Shown here piece by piece: positions 17,733 through 25,886 of a DNA stretch of 64,000 nt. A program made the position numbers and the translations under genes. The stretch is from contig NZ_QGOK01000016.1 in NCBI RefSeq assembly GCF_003259175.1, forward strand, positions 1 through 64,000, written 5' to 3'. The stretch comes from Marinomonas shanghaiensis (lineage in GTDB: Bacteria; Pseudomonadota; Gammaproteobacteria; Pseudomonadales; Marinomonadaceae). How positions within the stretch are numbered: position 1 is the first letter of the stretch; every line of letters begins with the position of its first letter. The notes under the pieces are model-generated. The model searched no databases. It was not told the origin of the DNA and worked only from the letters and a program-made list of their open reading frames with translations.

Positions 17733-17775
17733 GAACGTATATTCTATATTGATGTTTTGTGGAATATACGTATTC
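17733..17775. promoter_or_regulatory. Paired putative IolR operators upstream of the ABC operon
   Basis: GAACGTATATTC (17733-17744) is a GAA-N6-TTC site. GAATATACGTATTC (17762-17775) has the same ends with two extra central bases. The 10-mer ACGTATATTC at 17735-17744 recurs in inverse orientation at 17762-17771, 17 bp apart, making a larger dyad. The sites sit just downstream of a TTGACA hexamer, fitting repression. Confidence 0.6.
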
Positions 17776-17812
17776 GAATGATTTCTATCGCGATGATATA
17801 AACCAGTCGAAT

Positions 17813-17864
17813 GTTTAGAGACCCAGAGCATGCTTTACAGTGTGTGTTAGTCGGCTCTCTAAAC
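17813..17864. repeat. Long-loop inverted repeat in the 5' leader of the ABC operon
   Basis: GTTTAGAGA (17813-17821) pairs perfectly with TCTCTAAAC (17856-17864), and two further C-G pairs can form after a bulge. The loop is about 34 nt. It lies 67 bp before the binding-protein start codon; role unknown. Confidence 0.4.
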
Positions 17865-17930
17865 GCGTTTTACCGGAAAAAATAAAAACAATTAGAGCGT
17901 GTCAGCGCTTACTTTCGAGGAAATCGCATA

Positions 17931-18854
17931 ATGAAAAAACTACTTCTTACTGCCATCGCGTCTTCAGTTATCGCAACATCAGTGTCTGCTGCGGATCTTA
18001 AAATTGGTGTCTCAATGGCCTTGTTTGACGATAACTTTTTGACGACTTTGCGCAATGGCATTCAATCAGCCGCCAAGGAGCAGGGGGTTGATGTTCAAAT
18101 AGAGGACGCCAAAAATGGCGTTGGTAATCAATTAAATCAAGTTCAGAATTTCATCGCTTCTGGTGTGGATGCCATCATTATTAACCCTGTTGATACCGAT
18201 GCAACCTTATCCATTTCTGATGATGCCCAAGCCGCTGGTATTCCCCTCATTTACGTTAATCGCCAACCTATCAACGTTGATTTGCTTCCAGATAATCAAG
18301 CCTTTGTGGCGTCTGATGAAAAAGTATCGGGAACGCTTCAGACAAAAGAAGTGTGTCGCCTATTAAATGGCAAGGGCAACATCGTCGTCATGATGGGTGA
18401 GTTAACGAACCAAGCGGCGTTACAGCGCACACAAGATATTCATGATGTTATCGCTACTCCAGAGTGCTCAGGCCTAAAAGTGGTTCAGCAACAAACAGCG
18501 GAATGGTCACGCACCAAAGGCAGCGATTTGATGACGAACTGGATTGCCGCCGGTATCCAGTTTGACGCGGTTATCTCAAACAACGACGAAATGGCAATCG
18601 GTGCGATTCAGGCATTAAAAGCCGCTGGTCGTTCAATGGATGACGTTGTGATTGCAGGTATTGATGCTACTACTGACGGCTTGGCTGCCATGAAAGCGGG
18701 TGAGTTAGATGTAACGGTTTTTCAGAGTGCTGATGGGCAAGGTCGTGGTGCTGTAGATGCAGCCGTTAAGCTCATTAATGGTCAAAGCGTGGACCGTAAA
18801 GTATGGGTACCGTTTGAATTGGTCACACCTGAAAATTTAAACGATTACCTGTAA
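17931..18854 (+). CDS. Periplasmic sugar/inositol-binding protein of an ABC importer
   Basis: This 307-aa RbsB-type (Peripla_BP_4) protein has a Sec signal peptide with likely cleavage at SVSAADL (about residue 21). The type-I binding-protein fold is visible in LKIGVSMALFDDNFLTTLRNG, VDAIIINPVDTDA and VIAGIDATTDGLAAM. Its place between the iol enzyme operon and an ABC ATPase and permease, with IolR-like sites upstream, points to myo-inositol as ligand (like IbpA of Caulobacter). Ligand choice is inferred. GAGG precedes the start by about 9 nt. Confidence 0.9.
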   Translation: MKKLLLTAIASSVIATSVSAADLKIGVSMALFDDNFLTTLRNGIQSAAKEQGVDVQIEDAKNGVGNQLNQVQNFIASGVDAIIINPVDTDATLSISDDAQAAGIPLIYVNRQPINVDLLPDNQAFVASDEKVSGTLQTKEVCRLLNGKGNIVVMMGELTNQAALQRTQDIHDVIATPECSGLKVVQQQTAEWSRTKGSDLMTNWIAAGIQFDAVISNNDEMAIGAIQALKAAGRSMDDVVIAGIDATTDGLAAMKAGELDVTVFQSADGQGRGAVDAAVKLINGQSVDRKVWVPFELVTPENLNDYL

Positions 18855-18910
18855 GCATCTTCATAAGAAAAAACGCTTTTAATTAAAATAAAAATAGGAG
18901 GGATTGCGTT

Positions 18911-20464
18911 ATGAATAGCGCAGCAGTTGAGGAAACCGTGTCTGTGAATGGCGCAACTCCTCCCAAAGACCATTCGTGTGAATATGTATTAGAAGTTGTC
19001 AATGTGTCCAAGGGGTTTCCTGGCGTGTTGGCATTGGACGATGTGTGTTTGAAAATTCGTCCGGGTACGGTCCATGCGTTAATGGGGGAAAATGGTGCGG
19101 GAAAATCCACCTTGATGAAGGTGATTGCCGGCATTTATCAGCCAGATAGTGGCGAAGTGAGATTAAGAGGAGAGCCGGTTACCTTAGAAACACCTCTGAA
19201 AGCGCAAGAGTCTGGCATTGCTATGATTCATCAAGAGTTACTGTTGATGAATCAAATGACAGTGGCCGAAAATATTTGGATTCGACGAGAGCCAACCAAT
19301 GCCTTTGGCTTTATTGATCATGCCAAAATGGCCCGCATGACGGAAGAATTATTCGTCCGTCTTAATATTAAGCTGGATCCAGAGGCTGAGATTAGCACCT
19401 TGTCTGTGGCGAATCGTCAGATGGTTGAAATCGCCAAAGCCGTGTCTTTTAACTCGGATGTATTGATCATGGATGAGCCGACGTCTGCTATTACTGAGAC
19501 CGAAGTGGCGCATTTATTTGAGATTATTCGAGGCTTACGCAAACGAGGTATTGGTATTGTTTATATCACTCATAAAATGAGTGAGTTATTTGAAATAGCC
19601 GATGAGTTTTCTGTGTTTCGTGATGGAAAATACATTGGCACGCATGCTTCAGCTGACGTCACCCGTGATGAAATCATCCGAATGATGGTGGGTCGCAATG
19701 TGGATCAGATGTTTCCAAAAGAGGAGGTTGAGCTTGGTGATGTCCTCTTATCGGTTAAAAATTTAACCCTTAGTGGTGTGTTTCATGATGTGTCATTTGA
19801 TGTGAGAGCCGGCGAAATATTAGGCTTTGCAGGTCTTGTCGGTTCAGGTAGATCCAATGTCGCAGAGGCCATTTTTGGTGTCACTCCTGCAGATTCAGGC
19901 TCCGTGTGGATTGAGGGCGAAGAAGTCCATATCAACAATCCTAACGACGCGATAATGAAGGGGATGGCGTTTTTAACAGAAGACCGAAAAGAAACAGGTT
20001 GTTTCTTGTCTTTGGACATTCAAGAAAACATTCAGTCCGCTGTTTTGCATGAGCATTTTGTCGGTGGCGGTGGTTTTGTTGATCAAAGAAGACTGAACGA
20101 AGAATCTGAAGCTTTGTGCAAAAAGTTACGCGTAAAAACCCCAAACATGGAAGAAGCCATCGAGAACCTCTCAGGTGGCAATCAACAAAAAGTGTTGATT
20201 GCTCGTTGGTTACTGACCCATCCACGTATTTTGATTTTAGATGAACCCACTCGAGGTATTGATGTTGGAGCAAAAGCTGAAATCCATTCTCTGGTTACCA
20301 AGTTAGCCCATAAAGGGGTCGCGGTTATCATGATTTCTTCTGAGTTACCTGAAGTACTAGGGATGAGTGACCGCGTACTGGTTATGCATGAGGGGCGTGT
20401 GACTGGCATCTTAGATCGTTCAGAAGCAGATCAAGTATCGGTAATGAATTTGGCCGCTCAATAG
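18911..20464 (+). CDS. Sugar ABC transporter ATPase (two nucleotide-binding domains), probable inositol import
   Basis: This 517-aa RbsA/MglA-type ATPase has two ABC domains. The first has Walker [10 protein letters not shown] (about 59-67) and Walker [11 protein letters not shown]. The second has the typical weak Walker [10 protein letters not shown], the full signature LSGGNQQKV and Walker [11 protein letters not shown]. It powers uptake with the permease at 20494, which starts 29 bp later. An AGGAGG ribosome site precedes the ATG. It resembles IatA-type inositol transporters by context. Confidence 0.93.
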   Translation: MNSAAVEETVSVNGATPPKDHSCEYVLEVVNVSKGFPGVLALDDVCLKIRPGTVHALMGENGAGKSTLMKVIAGIYQPDSGEVRLRGEPVTLETPLKAQESGIAMIHQELLLMNQMTVAENIWIRREPTNAFGFIDHAKMARMTEELFVRLNIKLDPEAEISTLSVANRQMVEIAKAVSFNSDVLIMDEPTSAITETEVAHLFEIIRGLRKRGIGIVYITHKMSELFEIADEFSVFRDGKYIGTHASADVTRDEIIRMMVGRNVDQMFPKEEVELGDVLLSVKNLTLSGVFHDVSFDVRAGEILGFAGLVGSGRSNVAEAIFGVTPADSGSVWIEGEEVHINNPNDAIMKGMAFLTEDRKETGCFLSLDIQENIQSAVLHEHFVGGGGFVDQRRLNEESEALCKKLRVKTPNMEEAIENLSGGNQQKVLIARWLLTHPRILILDEPTRGIDVGAKAEIHSLVTKLAHKGVAVIMISSELPEVLGMSDRVLVMHEGRVTGILDRSEADQVSVMNLAAQ

Positions 20465-20493
20465 CACAAGAATTAGAAAAATAAGAGGTTCTT

Positions 20494-21537
20494 ATGACGA
20501 CGTTAGACAACACCATGAAAGAAGTAAACGACAACCCAGATGCGCAAAAGAAAAAGCGTATACCTGCGGAAGTCAGTATTTTATTAGTTTTGATTGGCAT
20601 CTCCGTTATGTTTGAAATACTCGGCTGGATTTTTGTCGGTCAGAGCTTTTTAATGAATATGAGTCGGTTGCAAATCATCATATTACAGGTTTCTGTTATT
20701 GGTATTATTGCCATAGGGGTCACCATGGTCATCATAACCGGAGGAATAGATTTGTCTTCTGGGTCCGTGGTGGCGATGTCGGCCATGATTGCTGCAACGT
20801 TTGCTCAATCCAGTAACTGGCCCAAGGTCATTTCTCCAGCGCTAACAGATTTACCTTTTTTTGTACCCTTGATGGTGGGTTTAACGGTTGGGGCATTGGC
20901 TGGCTTTGTGAATGGTTGGCTCATCACAAAAACGCGTATACCCCCGTTTATTGCCACATTAGGCATGATGGTGTCGGCTCGAGGTGTGGCTCGTTGGTAT
21001 ACCGATGGTAGCCCTGTGTCTGGTTTTACCAATGAATTTGCCATGTTAGGGAATGCCTTAGATCGTTGGATGCCCGTTGTTATCTTTATTATTGTGGCCA
21101 TTATTTTTCATGTGGTCATGCGCTATACCCGATTTGGAAAATTCACCTACGCTATAGGTGCAAACCCTCAAGCCGCGCGTGTATCAGGCATTAATATAGA
21201 TCGTCACTTAATCAAGGTTTATACCATTGCGGGTTTATTGGTTGGGTTGGCTGCCATGGTGGCTATTGCACGCATTAAAACAGCGCAGGCTGGTATGGGA
21301 CTGATGTATGAATTGGATGCGATTGCCGCTGCGGTCATTGGTGGTGTGTCTTTGTCTGGTGGGCGAGGTCGTATTGCGGGGACGGTGATCGGTGCTTTGA
21401 TTTTGGGTGTTATGCTTTCCGGTTTTACGTTTCTACGCATTGATGCCTATTATCAAGACATAATCAAAGGTGCCATCATTGTTGTTGCGGTTATCATTGA
21501 TCAACAACGCCAGAACAAACGTAAGAAAACCACTTAG
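20494..21537 (+). CDS. Sugar ABC transporter permease, probable inositol import
   Basis: This 347-aa RbsC-family permease has about eight to ten membrane segments. Family motifs include VTMVIITGGIDLSSGSVVAMSAM, GWLITKTRIPPFIATLGMM, YAIGANPQAARVSGIN and IGGVSLSGGRGRIAGTVIGALI. A charged N-terminus (about 30 residues) precedes the first helix. It ends the ABC operon, and a strong terminator follows 40 bp later. Confidence 0.93.
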   Translation: MTTLDNTMKEVNDNPDAQKKKRIPAEVSILLVLIGISVMFEILGWIFVGQSFLMNMSRLQIIILQVSVIGIIAIGVTMVIITGGIDLSSGSVVAMSAMIAATFAQSSNWPKVISPALTDLPFFVPLMVGLTVGALAGFVNGWLITKTRIPPFIATLGMMVSARGVARWYTDGSPVSGFTNEFAMLGNALDRWMPVVIFIIVAIIFHVVMRYTRFGKFTYAIGANPQAARVSGINIDRHLIKVYTIAGLLVGLAAMVAIARIKTAQAGMGLMYELDAIAAAVIGGVSLSGGRGRIAGTVIGALILGVMLSGFTFLRIDAYYQDIIKGAIIVVAVIIDQQRQNKRKKTT

Positions 21538-21577
21538 AGTAGAGCATTGTCTAGTCAGATACATTTATACTCCCATT

Positions 21578-21607
21578 GCAGCTTAGTGTTGACTAAGCTG
21601 CTTTTTT
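21578..21607 (+). terminator. Rho-independent terminator after the inositol ABC operon
   Basis: GCAGCTTAGT (21578-21587) and ACTAAGCTGC (21592-21601) form a perfect 10-bp stem with a 4-nt loop, followed by TTTTTT (21602-21607). Confidence 0.93.
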
Positions 21608-21699
21608 ATCTCTGCTGTTGCGTTGTTTTTAACCAATTTTGCGTGCTGGCGTTTACGTTATTCTTTTAATGTGTTGGTAGGTAATGTTTAAACGAGTTT

Positions 21700-22728
21700 T
21701 TATATATTTTCAGCAATGTGTAGTTCGACAGAAAGCTGAACAGGGGCAAGTATTTTGGGGCTTTTATGGCTGAAGAATTCGGCAAATAAGTCGGAAAGTT
21801 TATGTGCAAGTTTTTGTACCGGAGTGGCGAGGATCATATCGATTGTCCCGTCACATAACGCCAAACGTGTGTCGCAGGTGAGTTCGTTACAAATAAGGGT
21901 TATCTTTTGATTTTTTTGGACTTCTTTTAATGCGTTTATAATACCGTTTACGCCACCTCCAGCACTGTAAATAGCGATCAGATTTTGGTGGTTGTCGAGC
22001 AGTGCTTTTGTCGCTTGATAGGCCAGTGTTTCATCATCTAAGTTGGTTAGCGGTGGGAGCAACTGAAAAGAGTGCTGAATCTCACGGAAATAGGAAATAA
22101 AACTTATTTCGGCAATATCTTGATTTAAATAACGATGACTTCCGAGAAGAATACCAATTTCTCCTGGTGTTGTTGTTAATCTTGAGATCGCCCAAGCTGC
22201 AGTGCGGCCTGCTTTGCGATTATCAACACCTATATGACCTGTGGTGGTGGTAGATAGAGGAGACAAAATAGTAAAAACGGGAATACCTTGTTCAACCAGT
22301 GTTTCAATCTGATGATTCAGTATGTGATCGTCTAATGCAACAAGCGCGATGCCATCTGCGTGCTTACTTTCCTCAATGATGATATTAGTAATGTATTCAG
22401 CCGTTACTTCATCCATAAAAACGATGTTAGTCTCAAACTGAAACTGTGTCTCCTGTGCACAGGCTTGACGAATGGCTTTTCCCATCGTCGTGTAAAACTC
22501 ATCATTACTGCGTTGCAATAAAATGGATAATCGTTTGCAGGGCTTGGACTCTCGAACACGTTTTTTGAGTAGCCCAGACGCATGGTAGCCAATGTCTTCT
22601 GCAGCAATGAGTACACGCTGGGACGTGGACTCTCTCACCTTTGATCGTCTGTTTAGTACTCTATCAACGGTGGCGGTACTGACGCCTGCTGCGTCAGCTA
22701 AGTCTTGAATGGTGGGCCGTCTAGCCAT
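21700..22728 (-). CDS. LacI-family transcriptional regulator
   Basis: This 342-aa regulator has an N-terminal LacI HTH (TIQDLADAAGVSTATVDRVLNRR, residues 5-27) with hinge region. A periplasmic-binding-protein-like effector domain follows (GIALVALDDHILN; GHIGVDNRKAGRTAAW; LIAIYSAGGGVNGIINAL). The domain resembles that of sugar/polyol-responsive members. It converges on the inositol ABC operon across the terminator and may control it, but I found no matching dyad to prove a target. Confidence 0.9.
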   Translation of the reverse strand: MARRPTIQDLADAAGVSTATVDRVLNRRSKVRESTSQRVLIAAEDIGYHASGLLKKRVRESKPCKRLSILLQRSNDEFYTTMGKAIRQACAQETQFQFETNIVFMDEVTAEYITNIIIEESKHADGIALVALDDHILNHQIETLVEQGIPVFTILSPLSTTTTGHIGVDNRKAGRTAAWAISRLTTTPGEIGILLGSHRYLNQDIAEISFISYFREIQHSFQLLPPLTNLDDETLAYQATKALLDNHQNLIAIYSAGGGVNGIINALKEVQKNQKITLICNELTCDTRLALCDGTIDMILATPVQKLAHKLSDLFAEFFSHKSPKILAPVQLSVELHIAENI

Positions 22729-22774
22729 AGATAAATAGCCTACTACTGGTGTGTATTAGAGCGCGCTTTTGGTT

Positions 22775-22969
22775 TTATTCGGATGTTTCTTGGTTGTCGT
22801 CGAATTTATAAAAGAAATTCCATAAACAATAAAAAGTAATGCCGGCCGCAATAATCCCCCAGAAAGGTTCTCCTGATAGCCATTCCACCAGCGTCCAGCC
22901 AAAACAGAAGACGGTAGCGGCGACACGACGCCATTTAGGGCGAAAAAATTTACGATCAGCTTCGTTCAA
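22775..22969 (-). CDS. Small membrane protein of unknown function
   Basis: This 64-aa protein has a basic N-terminus (DRKFFRPKWRR) and two short hydrophobic stretches (VAATVFCFGWTLVEWL; FWGIIAAGITFYCLWNFFY), ending DDNQETSE. The ATG lies divergent to the RpiR gene and 46 bp upstream of the LacI gene on the same strand, so it may be co-transcribed with it. Family and function not recognised. Confidence 0.65.
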   Translation of the reverse strand: MNEADRKFFRPKWRRVAATVFCFGWTLVEWLSGEPFWGIIAAGITFYCLWNFFYKFDDNQETSE

Positions 22970-23050
22970 AATACGAGTCCTATTTTTATATGATTTCTTC
23001 AGTTAGAGACGATATCTAGCGGTTTCATACTAGACATGTTAGTAAGCACT

Positions 23051-23070
23051 AAGTTAGAATTTTTATTCTA
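23051..23070. promoter_or_regulatory. Putative IolR operator upstream of the RpiR-type regulator
   Basis: TTAGAAT and ATTCTAA flank a TTTT centre (23053-23070), giving GAA-N6-TTC at 23057-23068, about 100 bp before the regulator start. The arms closely match the site in front of iolC (ATAGAAT/ATTCTAT). The layout suggests autoregulation. Confidence 0.6.
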
Positions 23071-23168
23071 AAATTGCAATAATTTCTTCTCTCCTAATAC
23101 GCCCTTTGTTTCATTATGCTGCTGTGCTTGCGGTTATTGGAGAGAACTTTGAGTACAGAGAGTATTTT

Positions 23169-24014
23169 ATGTCAGACGTTGCGCCAGAGTCATTGACGGA
23201 CTTAAAAGAGACGATTAAACAGCATTATCCAAAGTTGAGTAAGCGGTTGCGTCAAGTGGCAGAGTTTGTTCTAGATGCGCCCAGTGACGTAGCATTTGGT
23301 ACGGTTGCCGTGTTGTCAAAAGACGCTGGAGTTCATCCTTCTACTTGGGTTCGCTTTGCTAATGCTTTTGGTTTTAGCGGATTTAGTGAAATGCAGAAAT
23401 TATTTCAGCAAAATCTTATGGAGGAGGCGCCAAGTTACCAAGATCGAATTCGTATGGCGAGAGAAGCTTTTGGGGATGAAAATAGTGAACAATCGCCTTC
23501 TCAACTTTTAACTCGATTTTCCCATGCAAACGCGATTGCCCTTGGGCATCTGGGAGAAACCACCGCGGCTGAGGATTTGGATAAAGCCATACAAATATTG
23601 TCCCAAGCCCATGCAGCGCACGTTGTGGGAGTAAGGCGAGCGTTTGTTGTGGCCAGTTATTTTGCCTATGCATTACGTCATATTGATCGAAAGGCTTATT
23701 TGATTGACGGCGTGGGCGGTATGTACAAAGAGCAAGCCAGTGCGTTGGATGAGAACGATGTGATGATTGCGGTGAGTTTTCATCCTTATGCGGAAGAAAC
23801 TCAGATGGTGGCAAAAGCCGCGGCTGACAAAAAGGTGCCTCTTATTGTGATTACAGACAATCAAATAAGCCCTTTGGCGTCCATTGCGTCGGTTTGTTTT
23901 GTCGTCAAAGAAGCTGAAATTCAGTCTTTTCGTTCGTTGTCTTCTTCGCTTTGTTTGGCGCAGGCATTGTCTATTGGCTTGGCATACGAGTTAGAGAAAA
24001 AGAACGCTAGATAA
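23169..24014 (+). CDS. RpiR-family regulator, likely IolR of the inositol genes
   Basis: This 281-aa regulator has an N-terminal HTH_6 (RpiR) domain (LSKRLRQVAEFVLDAPSDVAFGTVAVLSKDAGVHPSTWVRFANAFGF segment, about 20-65). A C-terminal SIS sugar-phosphate isomerase-like domain follows (about 120-270; AAHVVGVRRAFVVASYFAYAL, DVMIAVSFHPYAEET, LIVITDN). RpiR proteins named IolR repress inositol genes in rhizobia. The start at 23169 (MSDVAPES) is preferred over an upstream TTG at 23106. The site upstream and the shared sites before iolC and the ABC operon support the role. Confidence 0.88.
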   Translation: MSDVAPESLTDLKETIKQHYPKLSKRLRQVAEFVLDAPSDVAFGTVAVLSKDAGVHPSTWVRFANAFGFSGFSEMQKLFQQNLMEEAPSYQDRIRMAREAFGDENSEQSPSQLLTRFSHANAIALGHLGETTAAEDLDKAIQILSQAHAAHVVGVRRAFVVASYFAYALRHIDRKAYLIDGVGGMYKEQASALDENDVMIAVSFHPYAEETQMVAKAAADKKVPLIVITDNQISPLASIASVCFVVKEAEIQSFRSLSSSLCLAQALSIGLAYELEKKNAR

Positions 24015-24094
24015 ACCAAGGGCTTGATTATTCAAGGGTTGGCTTGTACCGAGTGTTCTTTTACTAACCCATTTTCAACCGGATAAACAAAATA

Positions 24095-24119
24095 CGAAAG
24101 CTTATTGAGCTTTCGTTTT
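24095..24119. terminator. Convergent terminator overlapping the end of the SutA-like gene
   Basis: CGAAAGCT (24095-24102) pairs with AGCTTTCG (24108-24115) around TATTG, followed by TTTT on the + strand; the - strand continues TATTTTG. The stop codon of the leftward 60-aa gene falls within the hairpin, so one structure can serve both converging transcripts. Confidence 0.75.
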
Positions 24120-24284
24120 GCTGTTACCAAGAGAAATGTGGCGTGATCCTGTTAACTGAGATTGTCCGCTAACCCCTGAATCGATTTTATCTATCTGTCC
24201 ACCGCGCGCAAGAAACTCTTGCATTTGCTTTTCAATGGATTCCGAAGTTTCCGAAGCAGCCGGCTGTTTCTTTTTAGTTGCCAT
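24102..24284 (-). CDS. SutA-like small protein
   Basis: This 60-aa soluble, charged protein starts MATKKKQPAAS. Its core is IEKQMQEFLARGGQIDKID, closely recalling the conserved C-terminal block AMEEFLARGGKVQEV of SutA, an RNA polymerase-binding slow-growth regulator of Pseudomonas. A basic tail follows (GSRHISLGNSKTKAQ). SutA is longer with an acidic N-terminal region, which is missing here. A role at RNA polymerase is inferred only from this motif. A GGACTA sequence precedes the ATG. Monocistronic. Confidence 0.6.
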   Translation of the reverse strand: MATKKKQPAASETSESIEKQMQEFLARGGQIDKIDSGVSGQSQLTGSRHISLGNSKTKAQ

Positions 24285-24406
24285 GATAAATAGTCCTTGT
24301 TTTTAGATTGAACAAGGACTATACCAGAATTTCATAAAATTTGCTTGTTATTGGCTAACGTCTGCAATCGTGTATCTATCTTGAGTAGCGTTGAGCCATC
24401 CTGTTA

Positions 24407-25099
24407 TTAGTGAGAATGAGGATGGTAACGGCGAATAATCGGATTTAACAACCTTGTTAACCAACCCGTAAACTCAATAGGTGCATCTAGCACAGTCAAA
24501 CAGATGCATTCCGCGTCTTTTGTGACTATCGGCTTGTGCTTATGACTGGCATCACGATTGATGAAATCACCTTGGCGATAAATGCCACTTTCATCCGAGA
24601 ATGCTCCTTGTAATACAAGGGTGATTTCGTCACCTGTATGAGTGTGAGTGGGCATATGCGCGCCTGCTTTCACTCTGGTTAGAGCAACTTGTGCCCCACC
24701 TTCTTCATTGTAAAGCGTGGCAATCTTAAACGAGGGTGACAGGCGTGTCCAAGTTAGATCGTCGTAGCTTTTGGTAATGAACTGGCGCAGGCTACGTGGA
24801 ATGGCGTAATCATCCCATCGAATCGCTTTGTCCTCTTGCGGCGATACCTTATGCTTCTCTTTTGGACTAGGCTGTTGCGCTAGGTTCTTAAAGAAACTGT
24901 CTTTCAGGTTACTGAGTTGACGGTGCTCCGTCTGTACCTGATCAAACAGGTGTGAGCCAAGCATTTCCAATTTTCTGATTTGCTGTTGGCATTCAGGGCA
25001 GTGTTCTAGGTGTGTGGACACACACAAGGAATGCGCCAGAGGGAGTGAACCAGCAGCGTAGTCAGTGAGTATTTCAATCGATGGATGGTAGTGGATCAT
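24407..25099 (-). CDS. chrR: ChrR-type zinc anti-sigma factor
   Basis: This 230-aa protein pairs a zinc anti-sigma domain (about 1-90; HLEHCPECQQQIRKLE gives the H-x3-C-x2-C centre) with a C-terminal cupin domain (about 120-215; MPTHTHTGDEITLVLQGAFSDE, GDFINRDASHKHKP). In Rhodobacter, ChrR holds RpoE inactive until singlet oxygen or organic peroxide triggers release. It starts 5 bp after rpoE, so the two are coupled. The same trigger is likely here. Confidence 0.92.
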   Translation of the reverse strand: MIHYHPSIEILTDYAAGSLPLAHSLCVSTHLEHCPECQQQIRKLEMLGSHLFDQVQTEHRQLSNLKDSFFKNLAQQPSPKEKHKVSPQEDKAIRWDDYAIPRSLRQFITKSYDDLTWTRLSPSFKIATLYNEEGGAQVALTRVKAGAHMPTHTHTGDEITLVLQGAFSDESGIYRQGDFINRDASHKHKPIVTKDAECICLTVLDAPIEFTGWLTRLLNPIIRRYHPHSH

Positions 25100-25104
25100 C
25101 GATA

Positions 25105-25680
25105 CTACCTCTTAACGTAAATAGTGAGTTTATGCAAAGCAAGGCGAACCCGAGATTTTATCGTTCCAAGAGGAAGAGATAATTCTTCAGCGGCTTCCTT
25201 GTGCGTTTTGCCTTCTAGATAGACTTTTGACAAAACCTGCTTTTGGTCTGGCGGTAATTTGTCTAAGCCTTGCTGAATACGCTCTTGGTCTCTTTTTTGC
25301 TGTGCGTCTTTAAATGGATCGGCGTTTTCGTCAATCACATATTCCCAAAGGTATTCCGGATCAATGTCCGATTGATGCCGACTGTTCCGACGTAAGTAGT
25401 CAATACGAGCATTTCTCGCTAAGGTAAATACCCAAGTATTGAGTGACGCCGATTCAGGTTTGTAAGTGTGTGCTTTGTTCCAGATGCGTATCATGACTTC
25501 TTGCGCAATGTCATCGGCCATTAAATTAGCACCGGGTTGTGCGGCAAGACAGAAGGATCTTACTTTAGGAACATAGTGATCGAACAAACGACCTAAGGCG
25601 GCTTGATCTCTATGTTCAGCAACGGCATATATGTCCGTGACTCTTTGTTCGTCGTTGGGTAGTTGAATTGCGCGTTCCAT
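25105..25680 (-). CDS. rpoE: ECF sigma factor, RpoE/ChrR (ECF11) type
   Basis: This 191-aa sigma-70 family ECF factor has region 2 (GRLFDHYVPKVRSFCLAA; MADDIAQEVMIRIWNKA; TWVFTLARNARIDYLRR) and region 4 (LPPDQKQVLSKVYLEGKTHKEAAEELSLPLGTIKSRVRLALHKL). The pairing with chrR and the TGATCC promoters in the divergent region place it with the singlet-oxygen response group. It should drive its own operon leftward and the eight-gene operon rightward. Confidence 0.93.
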   Translation of the reverse strand: MERAIQLPNDEQRVTDIYAVAEHRDQAALGRLFDHYVPKVRSFCLAAQPGANLMADDIAQEVMIRIWNKAHTYKPESASLNTWVFTLARNARIDYLRRNSRHQSDIDPEYLWEYVIDENADPFKDAQQKRDQERIQQGLDKLPPDQKQVLSKVYLEGKTHKEAAEELSLPLGTIKSRVRLALHKLTIYVKR

Positions 25681-25730
25681 TTATCGCTCCAAAAAGCAAA
25701 ATTGTCATACGCTTAGTTTGCGCTGTATCA

Positions 25731-25760
25731 AATATACGCTGTCTTTATTCGTGTGGATCA
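25731..25760 (-). promoter_or_regulatory. ECF-type promoter for rpoE-chrR
   Basis: On the - strand, TGATCC (25760-25755) is followed after 18 bp by TATATT (25736-25731), 51 bp before the rpoE start. TGATCC is the -35 element known for Rhodobacter RpoE/ChrR targets. It is preceded by AAAAG, as is the + strand copy. Confidence 0.65.
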
Positions 25761-25803
25761 CTTTTATTTATTTAAATAGTAGTGTTTAAATTAGCCTTAA
25801 AAG

Positions 25804-25834
25804 TGATCCAAATTGGGCGTTTGTGCGTTAAATA
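25804..25834 (+). promoter_or_regulatory. ECF-type promoter for the lipid/redox operon
   Basis: TGATCC (25804-25809) is followed after 19 bp by TAAATA (25829-25834), 52 bp before the first gene. The 12-mer AAAAGTGATCCA occurs here and, inverted, at 25754-25765, so the two divergent promoters share their upstream element. Confidence 0.65.
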
Positions 25835-25886
25835 CAATATGGTGACACAAAAACATGCCCTATTGGGTAAATAGCTAAGGTAAGTG

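Larger units (their letters stand above)
17406..17930. other. 525-bp divergent control region between iolI and the ABC importer
   Basis: I see no gene here. It holds a TTGACA -35-like hexamer (17703-17708), GAACGTATATTC (17733-17744), GAATATACGTATTC (17762-17775) and a long-loop inverted repeat (17813-17864). The left half is AT-rich and should contain the iolI promoter. Confidence 0.7.

Noticed and set aside
18883..19134. 83-codon - strand frame at the start of the ABC ATPase
   Set aside because: It is antisense to the Walker A region of a certain gene and has no start signals.
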